Assembly: GCF_004124275.1 (NCBI RefSeq)
Contig: NZ_CP027218.1
Coordinates: forward strand, 5,978,501 to 6,042,500
Reading direction: 5' to 3'
Source: Pseudomonas sp. DTU12.3
GTDB taxonomy: Bacteria > Pseudomonadota > Gammaproteobacteria > Pseudomonadales > Pseudomonadaceae
Length of the DNA stretch: 64,000 nt
Part shown: piece after piece, positions 7,896 through 18,381 of the stretch
Layout of the letters: each line of letters opens with the position of its first letter
Position numbering within the stretch: the stretch's first letter is position 1
Program-made: the position numbers and the translations under genes
The notes under the pieces: model-generated
Databases searched by the model: none
The model's input: the letters and a program-made list of their open reading frames with translations, nothing else
What the model was told of the DNA's origin: nothing

Positions 7896-9893
7896 TCAGT
7901 CTTCCAGCAGCTCTTCAGCCTGACCGAGGATGTTTTCCAGGGTGAAGCCGAACTCTTCGAACAGTGCCGAAGCCGGAGCCGATTCGCCGTAAGTGGTCAT
8001 GCCGATCACGCGACCTTCCAGACCCACGTACTTGAACCAGAAGTCGGCGTGTGCCGCTTCGATGGCGATACGTGCGCTGACTTGCAACGGCAGAACGGCT
8101 TGCTTGTAGCCCGCGTCCTGAGCATCGAACACGCTGGTGCACGGCATCGAAACCACGCGGACCTTGCGGCCCTGCTCGGTCAGCTTGTCGTAAGCCTGAA
8201 CCGCCAGACCGACTTCCGAACCGGTCGAAATCAGGATCAGCTCAGGCTCGCCTGCACAGTCCTTCAGCACGTAACCGCCACGGCTGATGTCGGCAATCTG
8301 GCCGGCATCACGTTCCTGGTGTTGCAGGTTCTGACGCGAGAAGATCAGCGCCGATGGACCGTCCTTGCGCTCCAGAGCGTTTTTCCAGGCCACGGCCGAT
8401 TCAACGGCATCGGCTGGACGCCAGGTGTCGAGGTTTGGTGTGGTGCGCAGGCTGGTCAGTTGCTCGATCGGCTGGTGCGTCGGGCCGTCTTCGCCCAGAC
8501 CGATGGAGTCGTGGGTGTAGACGTGGATCACTTGCTTCTTCATCAGCGCGGACATGCGCACGGCGTTGCGGGCGTATTCCATGAACATCAGGAAGGTCGC
8601 GCCGTAAGGCACCAGGCCGCCGTGCAGGGTCACGCCGTTCATGATCGCGGTCATGCCGAATTCGCGCACGCCGTAGTACATGTAGTTGCCGCTGGCGTCT
8701 TCAGCGCTGACGCCCTTGCAACCTTTCCACAGGGTCAGGTTGGAACCGGCGAGGTCAGCCGAACCGCCAAGCAGTTCCGGCAGCAGCGGGCCGAATGCGT
8801 TCAGGGTGTTCTGGCTGGCTTTACGGCTGGCGATGGTTTCGCCTTTGGCCGCGACTTCAGCGATGTAAGCCGAAGCTTTTTCGGAGAAGTCGGCGGGCAG
8901 CTCACCGCTCAGGCGACGGATCAGCTCGTTGGCTTCGGTCGGGAATGCTGCGGAGTAGGCAGCGAAACGCTGATCCCATTCGGCTTCGGCCGCGCGACCT
9001 TTTTCCTTGGCATCCCACTCGGCATAGATGTCGGCCGGGATTTCGAACGGGCCGTAGTTCCAGTTCAGAGCCTTGCGGGTCAGCGCAATTTCCGCGTCAC
9101 CCAATGGGGCGCCGTGGCAGTCTTCTTTGCCCTGCTTGTTCGGCGAACCGAAACCGATGGTGGTCTTGCAGCATATCAGCGTCGGCAGCGGACTCTTGCG
9201 AGCGGTTTCGATGGCAGTCTTGATTTCTTCCGGGTCGTGACCGTCAACGTTGCGGATCACTTGCCAGTTGTAGGCTTCGAAACGCTTCGGGGTGTCATCG
9301 GTGAACCAGCCTTCGACTTCGCCGTCGATGGAGATGCCGTTGTCATCGTAGAACGCGATCAGCTTGCCCAGACCCAAAGTACCGGCCAGGGAAGCGACTT
9401 CGTGGGAAATGCCTTCCATCATGCAGCCATCACCCAGGAACACATAGGTGTGGTGATCGACGATGTCGTGGCCAGGACGGTTGAACTGCGCGCCGAGGAC
9501 TTTTTCCGCCAGGGCGAAGCCCACAGCGTTGGCCAGACCCTGACCCAGTGGGCCGGTGGTGGTTTCAACGCCCGGGGTGTAACCGAACTCCGGGTGGCCC
9601 GGGGTGCGGCTGTGCAGTTGACGGAACTGCTTGAGGTCTTCGATCGACAGGTCGTAACCGGTCAGGTGCAGCAGCGAGTAGATCAACATCGAGCCGTGGC
9701 CGTTGGACAGCACGAAGCGGTCACGGTCGGCGAACGATGGATTGCTCGGGTTGTGCTTGAGGTAGTCGCGCCAAAGCACTTCGGCGATATCTGCCATACC
9801 CATAGGGGCACCGGGATGGCCGCTGTTGGCTTTTTGCACGGCATCCATGCTGAGGGCACGAATGGCGTTGGCACGCTCACGACGGCTAGGCAT
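7896..9893 (-). CDS. tktA: Transketolase
   Basis: The 665-residue thiamine-diphosphate enzyme transfers two-carbon units in the pentose phosphate pathway and supplies the erythrose-4-phosphate used by Epd next to it. The N-terminal NSGHPGAPMGMADIAEVLW, the ThDP/Mg motif GDGCMMEG...DDNGISIDG, the central GVREFGM and HDSIGLGEDGPTHQP segments, and the C-terminal transketolase domain are in the expected order and length. ATG 9893 follows CAGGAG at seven bases. It is divergent from the sahR-like gene across a 270-base gap that holds the palindromic operator. Confidence 0.97.
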   Translation of the reverse strand: MPSRRERANAIRALSMDAVQKANSGHPGAPMGMADIAEVLWRDYLKHNPSNPSFADRDRFVLSNGHGSMLIYSLLHLTGYDLSIEDLKQFRQLHSRTPGHPEFGYTPGVETTTGPLGQGLANAVGFALAEKVLGAQFNRPGHDIVDHHTYVFLGDGCMMEGISHEVASLAGTLGLGKLIAFYDDNGISIDGEVEGWFTDDTPKRFEAYNWQVIRNVDGHDPEEIKTAIETARKSPLPTLICCKTTIGFGSPNKQGKEDCHGAPLGDAEIALTRKALNWNYGPFEIPADIYAEWDAKEKGRAAEAEWDQRFAAYSAAFPTEANELIRRLSGELPADFSEKASAYIAEVAAKGETIASRKASQNTLNAFGPLLPELLGGSADLAGSNLTLWKGCKGVSAEDASGNYMYYGVREFGMTAIMNGVTLHGGLVPYGATFLMFMEYARNAVRMSALMKKQVIHVYTHDSIGLGEDGPTHQPIEQLTSLRTTPNLDTWRPADAVESAVAWKNALERKDGPSALIFSRQNLQHQERDAGQIADISRGGYVLKDCAGEPELILISTGSEVGLAVQAYDKLTEQGRKVRVVSMPCTSVFDAQDAGYKQAVLPLQVSARIAIEAAHADFWFKYVGLEGRVIGMTTYGESAPASALFEEFGFTLENILGQAEELLED

Positions 9894-10100
9894 CGCTGAT
9901 CTCCTGGGTTCTGGTAAGTCGAAACGGAAAAAAGGAGGGCATTTTCCCTCACCGGAGCGCCTCGGGGCAATGACAGATAGTCATCCGGGGGCGTTTTTCC
10001 AATGGATAGCGGCGCTTTCTGTTGGTGAAACCTTTCCGCTACTCGTTTGTAGAGTTAACCGGTGAGTGAGAAGTGCAATAAAAAGCGCCACTGATCGAGC

Positions 10101-10122
10101 AATATCAAAACTTTTTGATATT
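10101..10122. promoter_or_regulatory. Perfect 22-bp palindrome, candidate SahR-type operator
   Basis: Arms AATATCAAAA and TTTTGATATT face each other across a central CT, a fully symmetric dyad. It ends 41 bases before the ATG of the ArsR-type regulator, where a self-regulating ArsR-family repressor would bind. It is AT-rich in an otherwise GC-rich region. Binding is inferred from the position and symmetry. Confidence 0.65.
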
Positions 10123-10163
10123 GCCCTTGCGATGAATTCCCCCCGTCACTAGACTGCGGCCCT

Positions 10164-11159
10164 ATGAATTTACGCGTGCCTTCCATTCGCCATGACGATT
10201 GCGACGAGCTGGCGGCCCTGTGCAAGGCCGGCGGCGATCCGTTGCGGCTGAATGTATTGCGCGCGCTGGCCAACGATTCGTTTGGTGTTCTCGAGCTGGC
10301 GCAGATCTTCGGTATGGGTCAGTCCGGCATGAGTCACCATCTCAAGGTACTGGCACAAGCCGACCTGGTGGCGACGCGCCGCGAAGGCAACGCGATCTTT
10401 TATCGCCGCGCCCTGCCCCACACCGATCTGTTGGGCGGCAAGTTGCACGCGGCGTTGTTAGAAGAAGTCGACAACCTGACGCTGCCTGACGATGTGCAAG
10501 CGCGCATCGAGCAGGTTCACGGCCAACGCGCCGCGGCCAGTCAGGACTTTTTCGCAAGGGTCGCGGAGAAATTTCGCGCCCAGCAGGATTTGATCGCAGG
10601 CCTGCCGCAGTACCGCGAAAGCGTGCTGGCCCTGCTCGACAAACTGAACTTCGATGGTGCTGCCACGGCCATTGAAGTCGGCCCCGGCGATGGTGCTTTT
10701 CTGCCGGAACTGGCCCGTCGCTTCCACGCCGTCACCGCGCTGGACAACAGCCCGGCGATGCTCGAACTGGCGCGTCAGGTATGCGAACGTGAACAGCTGG
10801 CTAACGTCAGCCTGCAATTGGCCGATGCATTGAACGGCACAAGCCTTCAGGCCGATTGCGTGGTGTTGAACATGGTGTTGCACCATTTCGCCGCGCCGGC
10901 CGATGCGCTCAAGCACATGGCCGACCTGCTGCAACCGGGCGGTAGCTTGCTCGTGACAGAGTTATGTAGCCACAACCAGAGTTGGGCCAGGGAGGCCTGC
11001 GGTGATCTGTGGTTGGGGTTTGAACAGGACGATTTGGCCCGTTGGGCCACCGCTGCGGGACTCGTTCCCGGGGAAAGCCTCTATGTAGGCTTACGTAATG
11101 GTTTCCAGATCCAGGTTCGCCACTTTCAGCGACCGACTGGCGACACTCACCATCGGTAA
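10164..11159 (+). CDS. sahR: ArsR-family regulator with SAM-dependent methyltransferase-like domain (SahR-like)
   Basis: The 331-residue protein has an ArsR winged helix at about residues 20-95 (LAQIFGMGQSGMSHHLKVL as recognition region). A class I methyltransferase fold follows from about 165, with SAM motif AIEVGPGDGAFLPEL and the acidic ALDNSPAML strand. This architecture matches SahR, an ArsR-family repressor of SAH recycling and methionine genes in Proteobacteria that senses S-adenosylhomocysteine. The context agrees: metK begins 18 bases after its stop, and a perfect palindrome lies just upstream. It may be only a sensor, with the fold binding SAH rather than transferring methyl groups. 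The gene name is inferred from architecture and context; the alternative is a generic ArsR/methyltransferase protein. Confidence 0.78.
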   Translation: MNLRVPSIRHDDCDELAALCKAGGDPLRLNVLRALANDSFGVLELAQIFGMGQSGMSHHLKVLAQADLVATRREGNAIFYRRALPHTDLLGGKLHAALLEEVDNLTLPDDVQARIEQVHGQRAAASQDFFARVAEKFRAQQDLIAGLPQYRESVLALLDKLNFDGAATAIEVGPGDGAFLPELARRFHAVTALDNSPAMLELARQVCEREQLANVSLQLADALNGTSLQADCVVLNMVLHHFAAPADALKHMADLLQPGGSLLVTELCSHNQSWAREACGDLWLGFEQDDLARWATAAGLVPGESLYVGLRNGFQIQVRHFQRPTGDTHHR

Positions 11160-11177
11160 ATTCAGGAAAACATCGAG

Positions 11178-12368
<1,191 letters not shown>

Positions 12369-12385
12369 GACTTCCCCGGCGGTAC

Positions 12386-12424
12386 AAAAAAGCCCCGCAC
12401 GGTTCGCGCCGTGCGGGGCTTTTT
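12386..12424 (+). terminator. Rho-independent terminator of metK
   Basis: A perfect GC-rich stem (GCCCCGCACGG with CCGTGCGGGGC) around a short loop, preceded by an A-tract and followed by TTTTTT, lies 18 bases after the metK stop codon. Confidence 0.93.
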
Positions 12425-12434
12425 CATGGCTGCC

Positions 12435-12520
12435 AGATCAAAAGATCGCCGCCTGCGGCAGCTCCCACATTGAAATCCGGGCACCTGTAGGAGCTGCCGC
12501 AGGCTGCGATCTTTTGATCT
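12435..12520. repeat. REP pair (REPIN), family A
   Basis: Two family A arms in tail-out order (GATCAAAAGATCG...CTCCCAC then GTAGGAGCTGCC...TTTTGATC). It lies between the metK terminator and ligB. Confidence 0.88.
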
Positions 12521-12613
12521 TCAGCTGTCGAAACACCCCGAAAAACACCTGCCCACCCCTGCCCGAAATCCCGACTAGCCTTCAAATACCCTCCCTGAGC
12601 AAGGATGCTCACG

Positions 12614-14278
12614 ATGCGCTCGCTGCTTGTTTTCCTGTTGACCTTCATCAGCCTCACTACGCTCGCCGACTGTCCCGAATGGACCGTCCTCAAAGCACAA
12701 AACGAAATCACCGCCCTGCAAAACCAGATCGACCAATGGGACGACGCCTACCACCGCGAAGGCCGCTCACCGATTGCCGACGAACTCTACGATCAGTCGC
12801 GCCTGCGCTTGAGCGAGTGGCGGCTGTGCTTCGATCTGCCGTCCGCGCCCAAGCCGTTGCGCACGGCGTCAGGCTCAATCGCACACCCTGTCGCTCACAC
12901 CGGCCTGGACAAGTTGCACGAGGCCGCCGCCGTGGAAACCTGGCTGCGCGACCGCCAGGACGTCTGGGTGCAACCGAAAGTCGACGGTGTCGCGGTGACG
13001 CTGATCTATCGCGCTGGAGTTTTGCAGCAGGCCATCAGTCGTGGCGACGGGGTTCGTGGGCAAGACTGGACCACATCGGCACAGAAAATCGGCGCCATCC
13101 CTCAGCGCCTTACGCAACCACTGGATCTGCTGGTGCAAGGCGAACTCTACTGGCGCTTGAACGAACACGTGCAGGCGCGGGCCGGCAGCGTTAACGCCCG
13201 CGCCAGCGTTGCCGGGCTGATGGCGCGCAAATCTCTCGATTCAGAACAAGCCGCCGGGATCGGGCTATTCGTCTGGGACTGGCCGCAGGGACCGCCGGAC
13301 TTGCCCGAACGCATGTCCACGCTGGCAACCTTGGGCTTCGCCACAAGCGCGCCCTACAGCCACGCCGTCAGTGACTTTGCAGAGGCGCAGAAATGGCGCG
13401 ATCACTGGTATCGCTCGCCCCTGCCGTTTGCCACCGACGGCGTGGTTTTGCGCCAGAGCCGGCGCCCGCCAGTTGAACGCTGGCAAGCCCGCACACCCTA
13501 TTGGGCCGTCGCCTGGAAATATCCGTTTGCGCAAGCATTGGCCGAGGTGCGCAAGGTCAATTTCAACATCGGTCGAACCGGGCGCATCACGCCAGTCCTC
13601 GAACTCAAACCGGTCATGCTCGATGACCGGCAGATCAAACGGGTCAGCGCCAGTTCGTTAAAGCGCTGGCAAGCGCTGGATATTCGCCCCGGCGATCAGG
13701 TTGCAATCAGTCTCGCCGGTCTCACCATTCCTCGGCTCGACAGCGTTGTGCTGCGCGCCACCGAACGGGCCGACATCGACATTCCCAACGCCGATGACTT
13801 CCACGCTTTGAGCTGCTGGCAACCTGATCCGGGTTGTGAAAGCCAATTCCTTGCACGGCTGACCTGGCTCAGTGGCAAACAAGGGTTGGCGATGCAGAAT
13901 GTTGGCCGTGGCACCTGGGAGAAACTTCTCGAAACACGCCGCCTGAACAACCTGCTGGATTGGTTGACCCTCGACGCGCCAGAGCTTGCTAACATTGCTG
14001 GCTTCGGCGAACGCAGCAGCGCACGCCTGATGGAAAGCTTTCACAGCGCCCGCCAACAACCGTTTGCCCAATGGCTTAAAGCAATGGGCTTGCCGCCAAC
14101 TGGCCAGGCACAACTGCCGGACTCGTGGCAGGCGCTGGTACACCGTGACACCGAACAATGGCAGGCAGAAGCCGGCATAGGCCCGGGACGCGCGGCGCAA
14201 TTAAGCGCATTCTTCCGCGACCCGCAGGTGCTGGCCCTGAGTGAAACCTTACATGCCGCCGGAATCGACGGTTTCTGA
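12614..14278 (+). CDS. ligB: NAD+-dependent DNA ligase LigB
   Basis: A 554-residue short NAD-dependent DNA ligase that seals nicks. The adenylation motif VQPKVDGVAV carries the nucleotide-accepting lysine. An OB-fold region (NIGRTGRITPVLELKPV) and HhH repeats (IAGFGERSSARLMESF) follow. It lacks the BRCT domain and part of the zinc finger found in LigA, as is usual for LigB. The N-terminus MRSLLVFLLTFISLTTLA looks like a signal peptide, a known oddity of the family, so its location deserves caution. ATG 12614 has AAGGA at good spacing; an ATG nine bases upstream does not. Confidence 0.9.
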   Translation: MRSLLVFLLTFISLTTLADCPEWTVLKAQNEITALQNQIDQWDDAYHREGRSPIADELYDQSRLRLSEWRLCFDLPSAPKPLRTASGSIAHPVAHTGLDKLHEAAAVETWLRDRQDVWVQPKVDGVAVTLIYRAGVLQQAISRGDGVRGQDWTTSAQKIGAIPQRLTQPLDLLVQGELYWRLNEHVQARAGSVNARASVAGLMARKSLDSEQAAGIGLFVWDWPQGPPDLPERMSTLATLGFATSAPYSHAVSDFAEAQKWRDHWYRSPLPFATDGVVLRQSRRPPVERWQARTPYWAVAWKYPFAQALAEVRKVNFNIGRTGRITPVLELKPVMLDDRQIKRVSASSLKRWQALDIRPGDQVAISLAGLTIPRLDSVVLRATERADIDIPNADDFHALSCWQPDPGCESQFLARLTWLSGKQGLAMQNVGRGTWEKLLETRRLNNLLDWLTLDAPELANIAGFGERSSARLMESFHSARQQPFAQWLKAMGLPPTGQAQLPDSWQALVHRDTEQWQAEAGIGPGRAAQLSAFFRDPQVLALSETLHAAGIDGF

Positions 14279-14375
14279 ACACGCAATCCCGCCTCGCCGG
14301 GAACCCAACGGCGGCCAGGGCGCTCCAACAGCGCAGTGCCTTACCGACCCGATTGCCTTTGCACATGGAGCTTTT

Positions 14376-14771
14376 ATGAAATTTCTCGCACCGCTCGCCA
14401 TGCTGACCCTCTGCGGCATGATGGCCGCCCCTGTAATGGCCGATGAAGACGCCCCGGGCCTGACCGGTTGCGCCGCCAAAAAGCAGGGCATCATGAACCA
14501 GATCGAACAGGCCAAGTCGCGCGGCAATGCCGATCAGCAGGCAGGTCTGGAAACGGCCCTGCGTGAAGTGAACGAACACTGCACCGACGCCGGCCTGAAG
14601 AAAGAACGCGAAAACAAAGTGCTCGAAGCCAAACACGAAGTCAGCCAGCGCCAGGCCGATCTCGACAAGGCAATGAAAAAGGGCGATCCGGAGAAGATCA
14701 ACAAGCGCAAAGACAAACTCGCCGAATCGCGCAAAGAACTGCAGGACGCGCTGGACGAAATCGACAAGTAA
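14376..14771 (+). CDS. DUF1090 family periplasmic protein
   Basis: A 131-residue exported protein. MKFLAPLAMLTLCGMMAAPVMA is a signal peptide cut before DEDAPG. The mature part begins with GLTGCAAKKQGIMNQIEQAK and continues as a highly charged Lys/Glu-rich helix, probably a coiled coil, to the end. Two cysteines (LTGCAAK and NEHCTDAG) could pair. This matches DUF1090 proteins (YqjC-like), whose role is not established. GGAG precedes the ATG. It follows ligB by about 100 bases on the same strand and is followed by a repeat. Confidence 0.85.
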   Translation: MKFLAPLAMLTLCGMMAAPVMADEDAPGLTGCAAKKQGIMNQIEQAKSRGNADQQAGLETALREVNEHCTDAGLKKERENKVLEAKHEVSQRQADLDKAMKKGDPEKINKRKDKLAESRKELQDALDEIDK

Positions 14772-14782
14772 TTGATGGCCCT

Positions 14783-14914
14783 GTGGCGAGGGGATTTATC
14801 CCCGTCCGGCGGCGAAGCCGTCGCAAATCCGGCTAGTCGGGTCTGACTGAAAAAACCCGGTTGTATGGTTTTGGGGCTGCTTCGCAACCCAACGGGGATA
14901 AATCCCCTCGCCAC
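14783..14914. repeat. Palindromic intergenic repeat, family D
   Basis: Outer arms GTGGCGAGGGGATTTATCCC and its complement enclose inner elements (CCGGCGGCGAAGCCGTCG; TTGGGGCTGCTTCGCAACCC). It fills the gap between the convergent DUF1090 and cytochrome c' genes. It is the only copy here, but its form is like other Pseudomonas REP-type repeats. Confidence 0.8.
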
Positions 14915-14938
14915 AAGGTTACTCAGCAGTCTTGAAGA

Positions 14939-15388
14939 TCAATGATCCCGAAACTGTTTATGGCAAGCAGTGCAGGCGTCCTCAACTTTCTGCACCGCAG
15001 GCCCCAGGTTGCTGGCTTTATACGGCTGGACCTGACTGGCGATCACCAATTCACCGGTGGCCGCTTCAAGGTTGCGGGCCATTTCCTGAAAACGCGCCTG
15101 CTGCTTCCAGACATCGTCCTTGGCGCTGGTGTGATCTTCCTCGCGAACCTGCGGGAAATGCTTCCACGGCTCATGGGACAACGCATCGAGTTTCACCGCA
15201 CCTTCGGCGAATTTCGGTCCATCGAACGGAATGCGTCCACGCAACATGCCGCCGAGGTCTTCACCGGTCTTGAGCATTTGCTTGAAGATCGCCTTGCGTT
15301 GGCCCAGCGGCGAATTCGGATCGACACCGCCACAGGCGGACAAGGTCAGACAGGCCAGCAATACAACAGAAATTCTTTTAAGAGTCAT
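14939..15388 (-). CDS. Cytochrome c' family lipoprotein
   Basis: A 149-residue exported haem protein. The N-terminus MTLKRISVVLLACLTLSACGG is a lipoprotein signal with lipobox LSAC. The mature part is a four-helix bundle of the cytochrome c'/c556 type with the haem site CTACHKQFR at its C-terminal end, where the two cysteines bind haem and the His is the axial ligand. It should sit in the periplasm attached to a membrane. It is convergent with the DUF1090 gene and divergent from mltA. The electron partner is unknown. Confidence 0.88.
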   Translation of the reverse strand: MTLKRISVVLLACLTLSACGGVDPNSPLGQRKAIFKQMLKTGEDLGGMLRGRIPFDGPKFAEGAVKLDALSHEPWKHFPQVREEDHTSAKDDVWKQQARFQEMARNLEAATGELVIASQVQPYKASNLGPAVQKVEDACTACHKQFRDH

Positions 15389-15516
15389 GGTGGCTTCAGG
15401 TCACGGAATTCGGCGGCCAGTATCCTCGCGTCACCGCCAAACACCAATAGCCCTATTAAAAATACGGGTTGCTTGAACGCATGGAGCATTCGGGCAACCG
15501 GCACAGGAATCACTCC

Positions 15517-16689
15517 ATGAACAGCCGTTTCCAGGCCTGGCGTCACCCGCTGATCGCAACCCTTCCGCTGCTGGCAATCCTCGCTGGCTGCACCGGTGGC
15601 GAGACTGCCAAGCCGAAAACCCATGCCCTCGCGACCTATTCCAGTGCCACTTGGGAAGCACTGCCGGCGGTGTCTGACAGTGACCTGGTCGCCGGTTTCG
15701 GTTCGTGGCGCAGCGCCTGCACCCGACTCAAGGCTGATACGGTCTGGGGCCCGACCTGCGCAGCGGCGGCCACAGTGCCGCAAAGCGCCACGGAGATTCG
15801 CGCGTTCCTCAAGCAGAATCTGGATGTCTACGGCCTGCGCGCTGAAAACGACAACCCCAACGGTTTGATCACCGGTTACTACGAACCGGTCTACCCCGGC
15901 AGCTTGACGCCGACCGACACGGCCAATGTGCCCGTGTATGGCGTGCCGGAAGACATGATCATTGTTTCACTGGACAGTATTTATCCAGAACTCAAAGGCA
16001 AACGTCTGCGCGGTCGCCTCGAAGGCCGCGTGCTCAAGCCTTACGACGATGCCGCGACCATTGAATCGAAAGGCGTCAAAGCTCCAGTGGTGGCGTACCT
16101 GACCGATCCGATGAACCTGCAATTTCTGCAGATCCAGGGTTCCGGGCGTATTCAGACCCAGGACGGCAAACAGCTGCGTATCGCCTACGCCGATCAAAAC
16201 GGTCATCCGTACCGGCCGATCGGGCGCTGGCTGGTCGAACAAGGTGAGCTGAAGAAAGAAGACGTGACCATGAGCGCAATCAGCAACTGGGCCAAAGCCA
16301 ATCCGGCGCGCATCCCGGAACTGCTCGGCAGCAATCCGAGCTATGTGTTCTTCACTCGCAACCCGGACAGTAACGAAGGCCCTCGCGGTTCGCTGAACGT
16401 ACCGCTGACTGCCGGTTACAGCGCGGCAGTGGATCGCAAGGTGATTCCGCTGGGCAGCCTGCTGTGGCTGTCGACCACCCGCCCGGATGGCACGGCACTG
16501 GTGCGCCCGGTGGCGGCGCAGGATACCGGCGGCGCGATTGCCGGCGAGGTCCGCGCGGATCTGTTCTGGGGCACCGGTGATGCGGCCGGACAACTGGCCG
16601 GCGACATGAAACAGCAAGGGCAGATCTGGATGCTCTGGCCCAAAGGCGCGGCGTTGCCGCAAGTGCCGCAGGTGGCCGACAAACCCTGA
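15517..16689 (+). CDS. mltA: Membrane-bound lytic murein transglycosylase A
   Basis: A 390-residue lipoprotein that cleaves peptidoglycan with 1,6-anhydro product formation at the outer membrane. The signal peptide ends in the lipobox LAGC near residue 25. The MltA domain starts around residue 110 (GLITGYYEPVYPGS) and includes LQIQGSGRIQ. The C-terminal 3D domain ends with AAQDTGGAIAGEVRADLFWG, whose Asp residues are the conserved catalytic ones. ATG 15517 follows AGGA; the longer upstream start would bury the signal peptide. A REP pair follows. Confidence 0.95.
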   Translation: MNSRFQAWRHPLIATLPLLAILAGCTGGETAKPKTHALATYSSATWEALPAVSDSDLVAGFGSWRSACTRLKADTVWGPTCAAAATVPQSATEIRAFLKQNLDVYGLRAENDNPNGLITGYYEPVYPGSLTPTDTANVPVYGVPEDMIIVSLDSIYPELKGKRLRGRLEGRVLKPYDDAATIESKGVKAPVVAYLTDPMNLQFLQIQGSGRIQTQDGKQLRIAYADQNGHPYRPIGRWLVEQGELKKEDVTMSAISNWAKANPARIPELLGSNPSYVFFTRNPDSNEGPRGSLNVPLTAGYSAAVDRKVIPLGSLLWLSTTRPDGTALVRPVAAQDTGGAIAGEVRADLFWGTGDAAGQLAGDMKQQGQIWMLWPKGAALPQVPQVADKP

Positions 16690-16692
16690 AAA

Positions 16693-16779
16693 GCAAAAGA
16701 TCGCAGCCTGCGGCAGCTCCTACGGGGATTAACACATAACCTGAGTAGGAGCTGCCGCAGGCTGCGATCTTTTGATCTT
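16693..16779. repeat. REP pair (REPIN), family A
   Basis: Two family A arms (AAAAGATCGCAGCCTGCGGC and complement) in tail-out order between the convergent mltA and MAPEG genes. Confidence 0.88.
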
Positions 16780-16786
16780 GCTTTAC

Positions 16787-17170
16787 CTAAACAGATACAA
16801 AGAAGAACGAAGCAATCAACCCCATCCCCACAAACCACACCAGCGACCGCAAGATCGCCCAGTCCGCCAGATAGCAAATGATGTACAGCAGGCGACTGGT
16901 GATAAACAGCACCGCCAGCACATTGACCGTCACCAGCTGCGCCGTGCCCACCAGGTGCGCAACGATCACCGCCGCCGCAAACGCCGGCATCACTTCAAAG
17001 CTGTTCAGTTGCGCGGCATGCGCACGTCTCGCCACACCGTTGAGGCTTTCGAGAAAGTCGCGCGGATCATGGTTGTCACTCAGTCTGTAACCGCCCACGG
17101 CCTTGGCCACACCCGTGCAGACATACGGCAGAAAAATCGCGACCAACACACACCACAGAGCCACCGTCAT
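16787..17170 (-). CDS. MAPEG family integral membrane protein
   Basis: A 127-residue membrane protein with four hydrophobic helices, the usual MAPEG size. The conserved loop between helices 1 and 2 contains DPRDFLESLNGVARRAHAAQ and NSFEVMPAF, the family's glutathione/lipid-binding signature (E-x-x-N...R...N-x-x-E). Eukaryotic members act in eicosanoid and glutathione metabolism; the bacterial role is unclear. The EamA transporter gene starts upstream on the same strand with a 39-base gap, so they may share a transcript. Confidence 0.88.
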   Translation of the reverse strand: MTVALWCVLVAIFLPYVCTGVAKAVGGYRLSDNHDPRDFLESLNGVARRAHAAQLNSFEVMPAFAAAVIVAHLVGTAQLVTVNVLAVLFITSRLLYIICYLADWAILRSLVWFVGMGLIASFFFVSV

Positions 17171-17209
17171 AACGCCGTCCTTTTTTCGATTTATAGAATT
17201 CGCGGGCCG

Positions 17210-18043
17210 TCAGAACTTCATGATCAACATGCCGATCAGTACCAGCCCACAGGCTAAGAGCCGTGGCCGGCCGAAAGGTTCTTTCAGGTAGCGCATACCG
17301 AACAGCACCACCAGAATCACGCTGATCTCGCGCAACGCCGCCGCTTCGGCAATCGAGCCCAACTGCATCGCCCACAGCACCAAAGCGTAGCTGGCCAACA
17401 CGCAGAAGCCCACCGCCAGCCCGAGCTTCCACTCTTCGCGCCAGAACAACCGGAACGCCGGACGCTTGGCGACCCACGCCAACAGCGGAAACGGCCAGGC
17501 ACTCAGCAGCGTCACCCAGACCAGATAATCCAGCGGGTGCGACCAGCGTCGCAGCGCCTGGCCATCGATGTAGGTGTAGCAGCCGATGCACAGGCCGATC
17601 AGCGCCACCACCGGCAGCATCGACCACGGCAGGTGTTTTCCGCCGCCGCCCTGCCAAAGCAGGCAAACCATGCCCAATGGAATCAGCATGATGCCGAAGA
17701 TCTGCTGCGTGGTGAGGACTTCGCCGGCGAAGATCAGCGTCAGCGCCAGCACCACCAGTGGCGACAACCCGCGCATCAGCGGATAGACCAGGCCGAGATC
17801 GCCGACCCGATAAGCCTGGATCAACAGGTAACGATAGAGCAGTTCAAACGCCGCAGAAGCGAGAATCCACGGCCAGATTTCCATGGGTGGCAGACTCACG
17901 AACGGCAACGCGATGGCGACCACCAGCAGCGCCACGGTGTCCATGCACGCCACCACCAGCAGCCGTTCGGCGCTGAATTTGATCAATGTGTTCCACGTCG
18001 CGTGCAAAAGCGCCGCCACCAAAACCAAAGCTGTCGCCAGCAC
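17210..18043 (-). CDS. EamA/DMT superfamily transporter
   Basis: A 277-residue inner-membrane protein with about ten hydrophobic helices in two EamA repeats, the usual drug/metabolite transporter layout. MLATALVLVAALLHATWNTLIKFSAERL is the first repeat start and resembles the family N-terminus. The second half ends GLVLIGMLIMKF. The substrate cannot be read from the sequence. It is followed by the MAPEG gene and preceded by a REP pair. Confidence 0.85.
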   Translation of the reverse strand: MLATALVLVAALLHATWNTLIKFSAERLLVVACMDTVALLVVAIALPFVSLPPMEIWPWILASAAFELLYRYLLIQAYRVGDLGLVYPLMRGLSPLVVLALTLIFAGEVLTTQQIFGIMLIPLGMVCLLWQGGGGKHLPWSMLPVVALIGLCIGCYTYIDGQALRRWSHPLDYLVWVTLLSAWPFPLLAWVAKRPAFRLFWREEWKLGLAVGFCVLASYALVLWAMQLGSIAEAAALREISVILVVLFGMRYLKEPFGRPRLLACGLVLIGMLIMKF

Positions 18044-18072
18044 GTCTCACCCCTTATTTTTATAGTCTCCAT

Positions 18073-18155
18073 GTACGAGCTGCCGCAGGCTGCGATCTTT
18101 TGATTCTGATTTTTAACAACAAGATCAAAAGATCGCAGCCTGCGGCAGCTCCCAC
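18073..18155. repeat. REP pair (REPIN), family A, plus gap to 18381
   Basis: Family A arms face each other across a TTTTTAAC-type spacer between the divergent EamA and MFS genes. The remaining bases 18156-18381 hold a TATACT hexamer near 18240 that could be a -10 element but has no well-spaced -35; I see nothing else there. Confidence 0.85.
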
Positions 18156-18381
18156 AGTGAGCACCCGAAAACCCAAACGGTTAAACATCCGAAAAACCGA
18201 ATAGTCAGATTATTGATTCGCGATGTGTCAGCAGCTGTTTATACTGCAACCGACCACGCCGCACTCAGTTGCGCACAGAAAAATACCAATAATTCCTGCC
18301 TGCTCCGTACTCATTCGAGAACGGTCGCTGGCCTGCGTATGCCTGATCAACGCGTCAAGACTAACGACAGAGACCTTGCGC

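Noticed and set aside
6717..9899. A 1060-codon open frame on the plus strand opposite epd and tktA
   Set aside because: It is antisense to two certain genes, and its His/Gln/Val/Arg-rich composition is what high-GC codon bias produces on the opposite strand.
11160..11177. SAM riboswitch before metK
   Set aside because: The gap from the regulator gene is only 18 bases.
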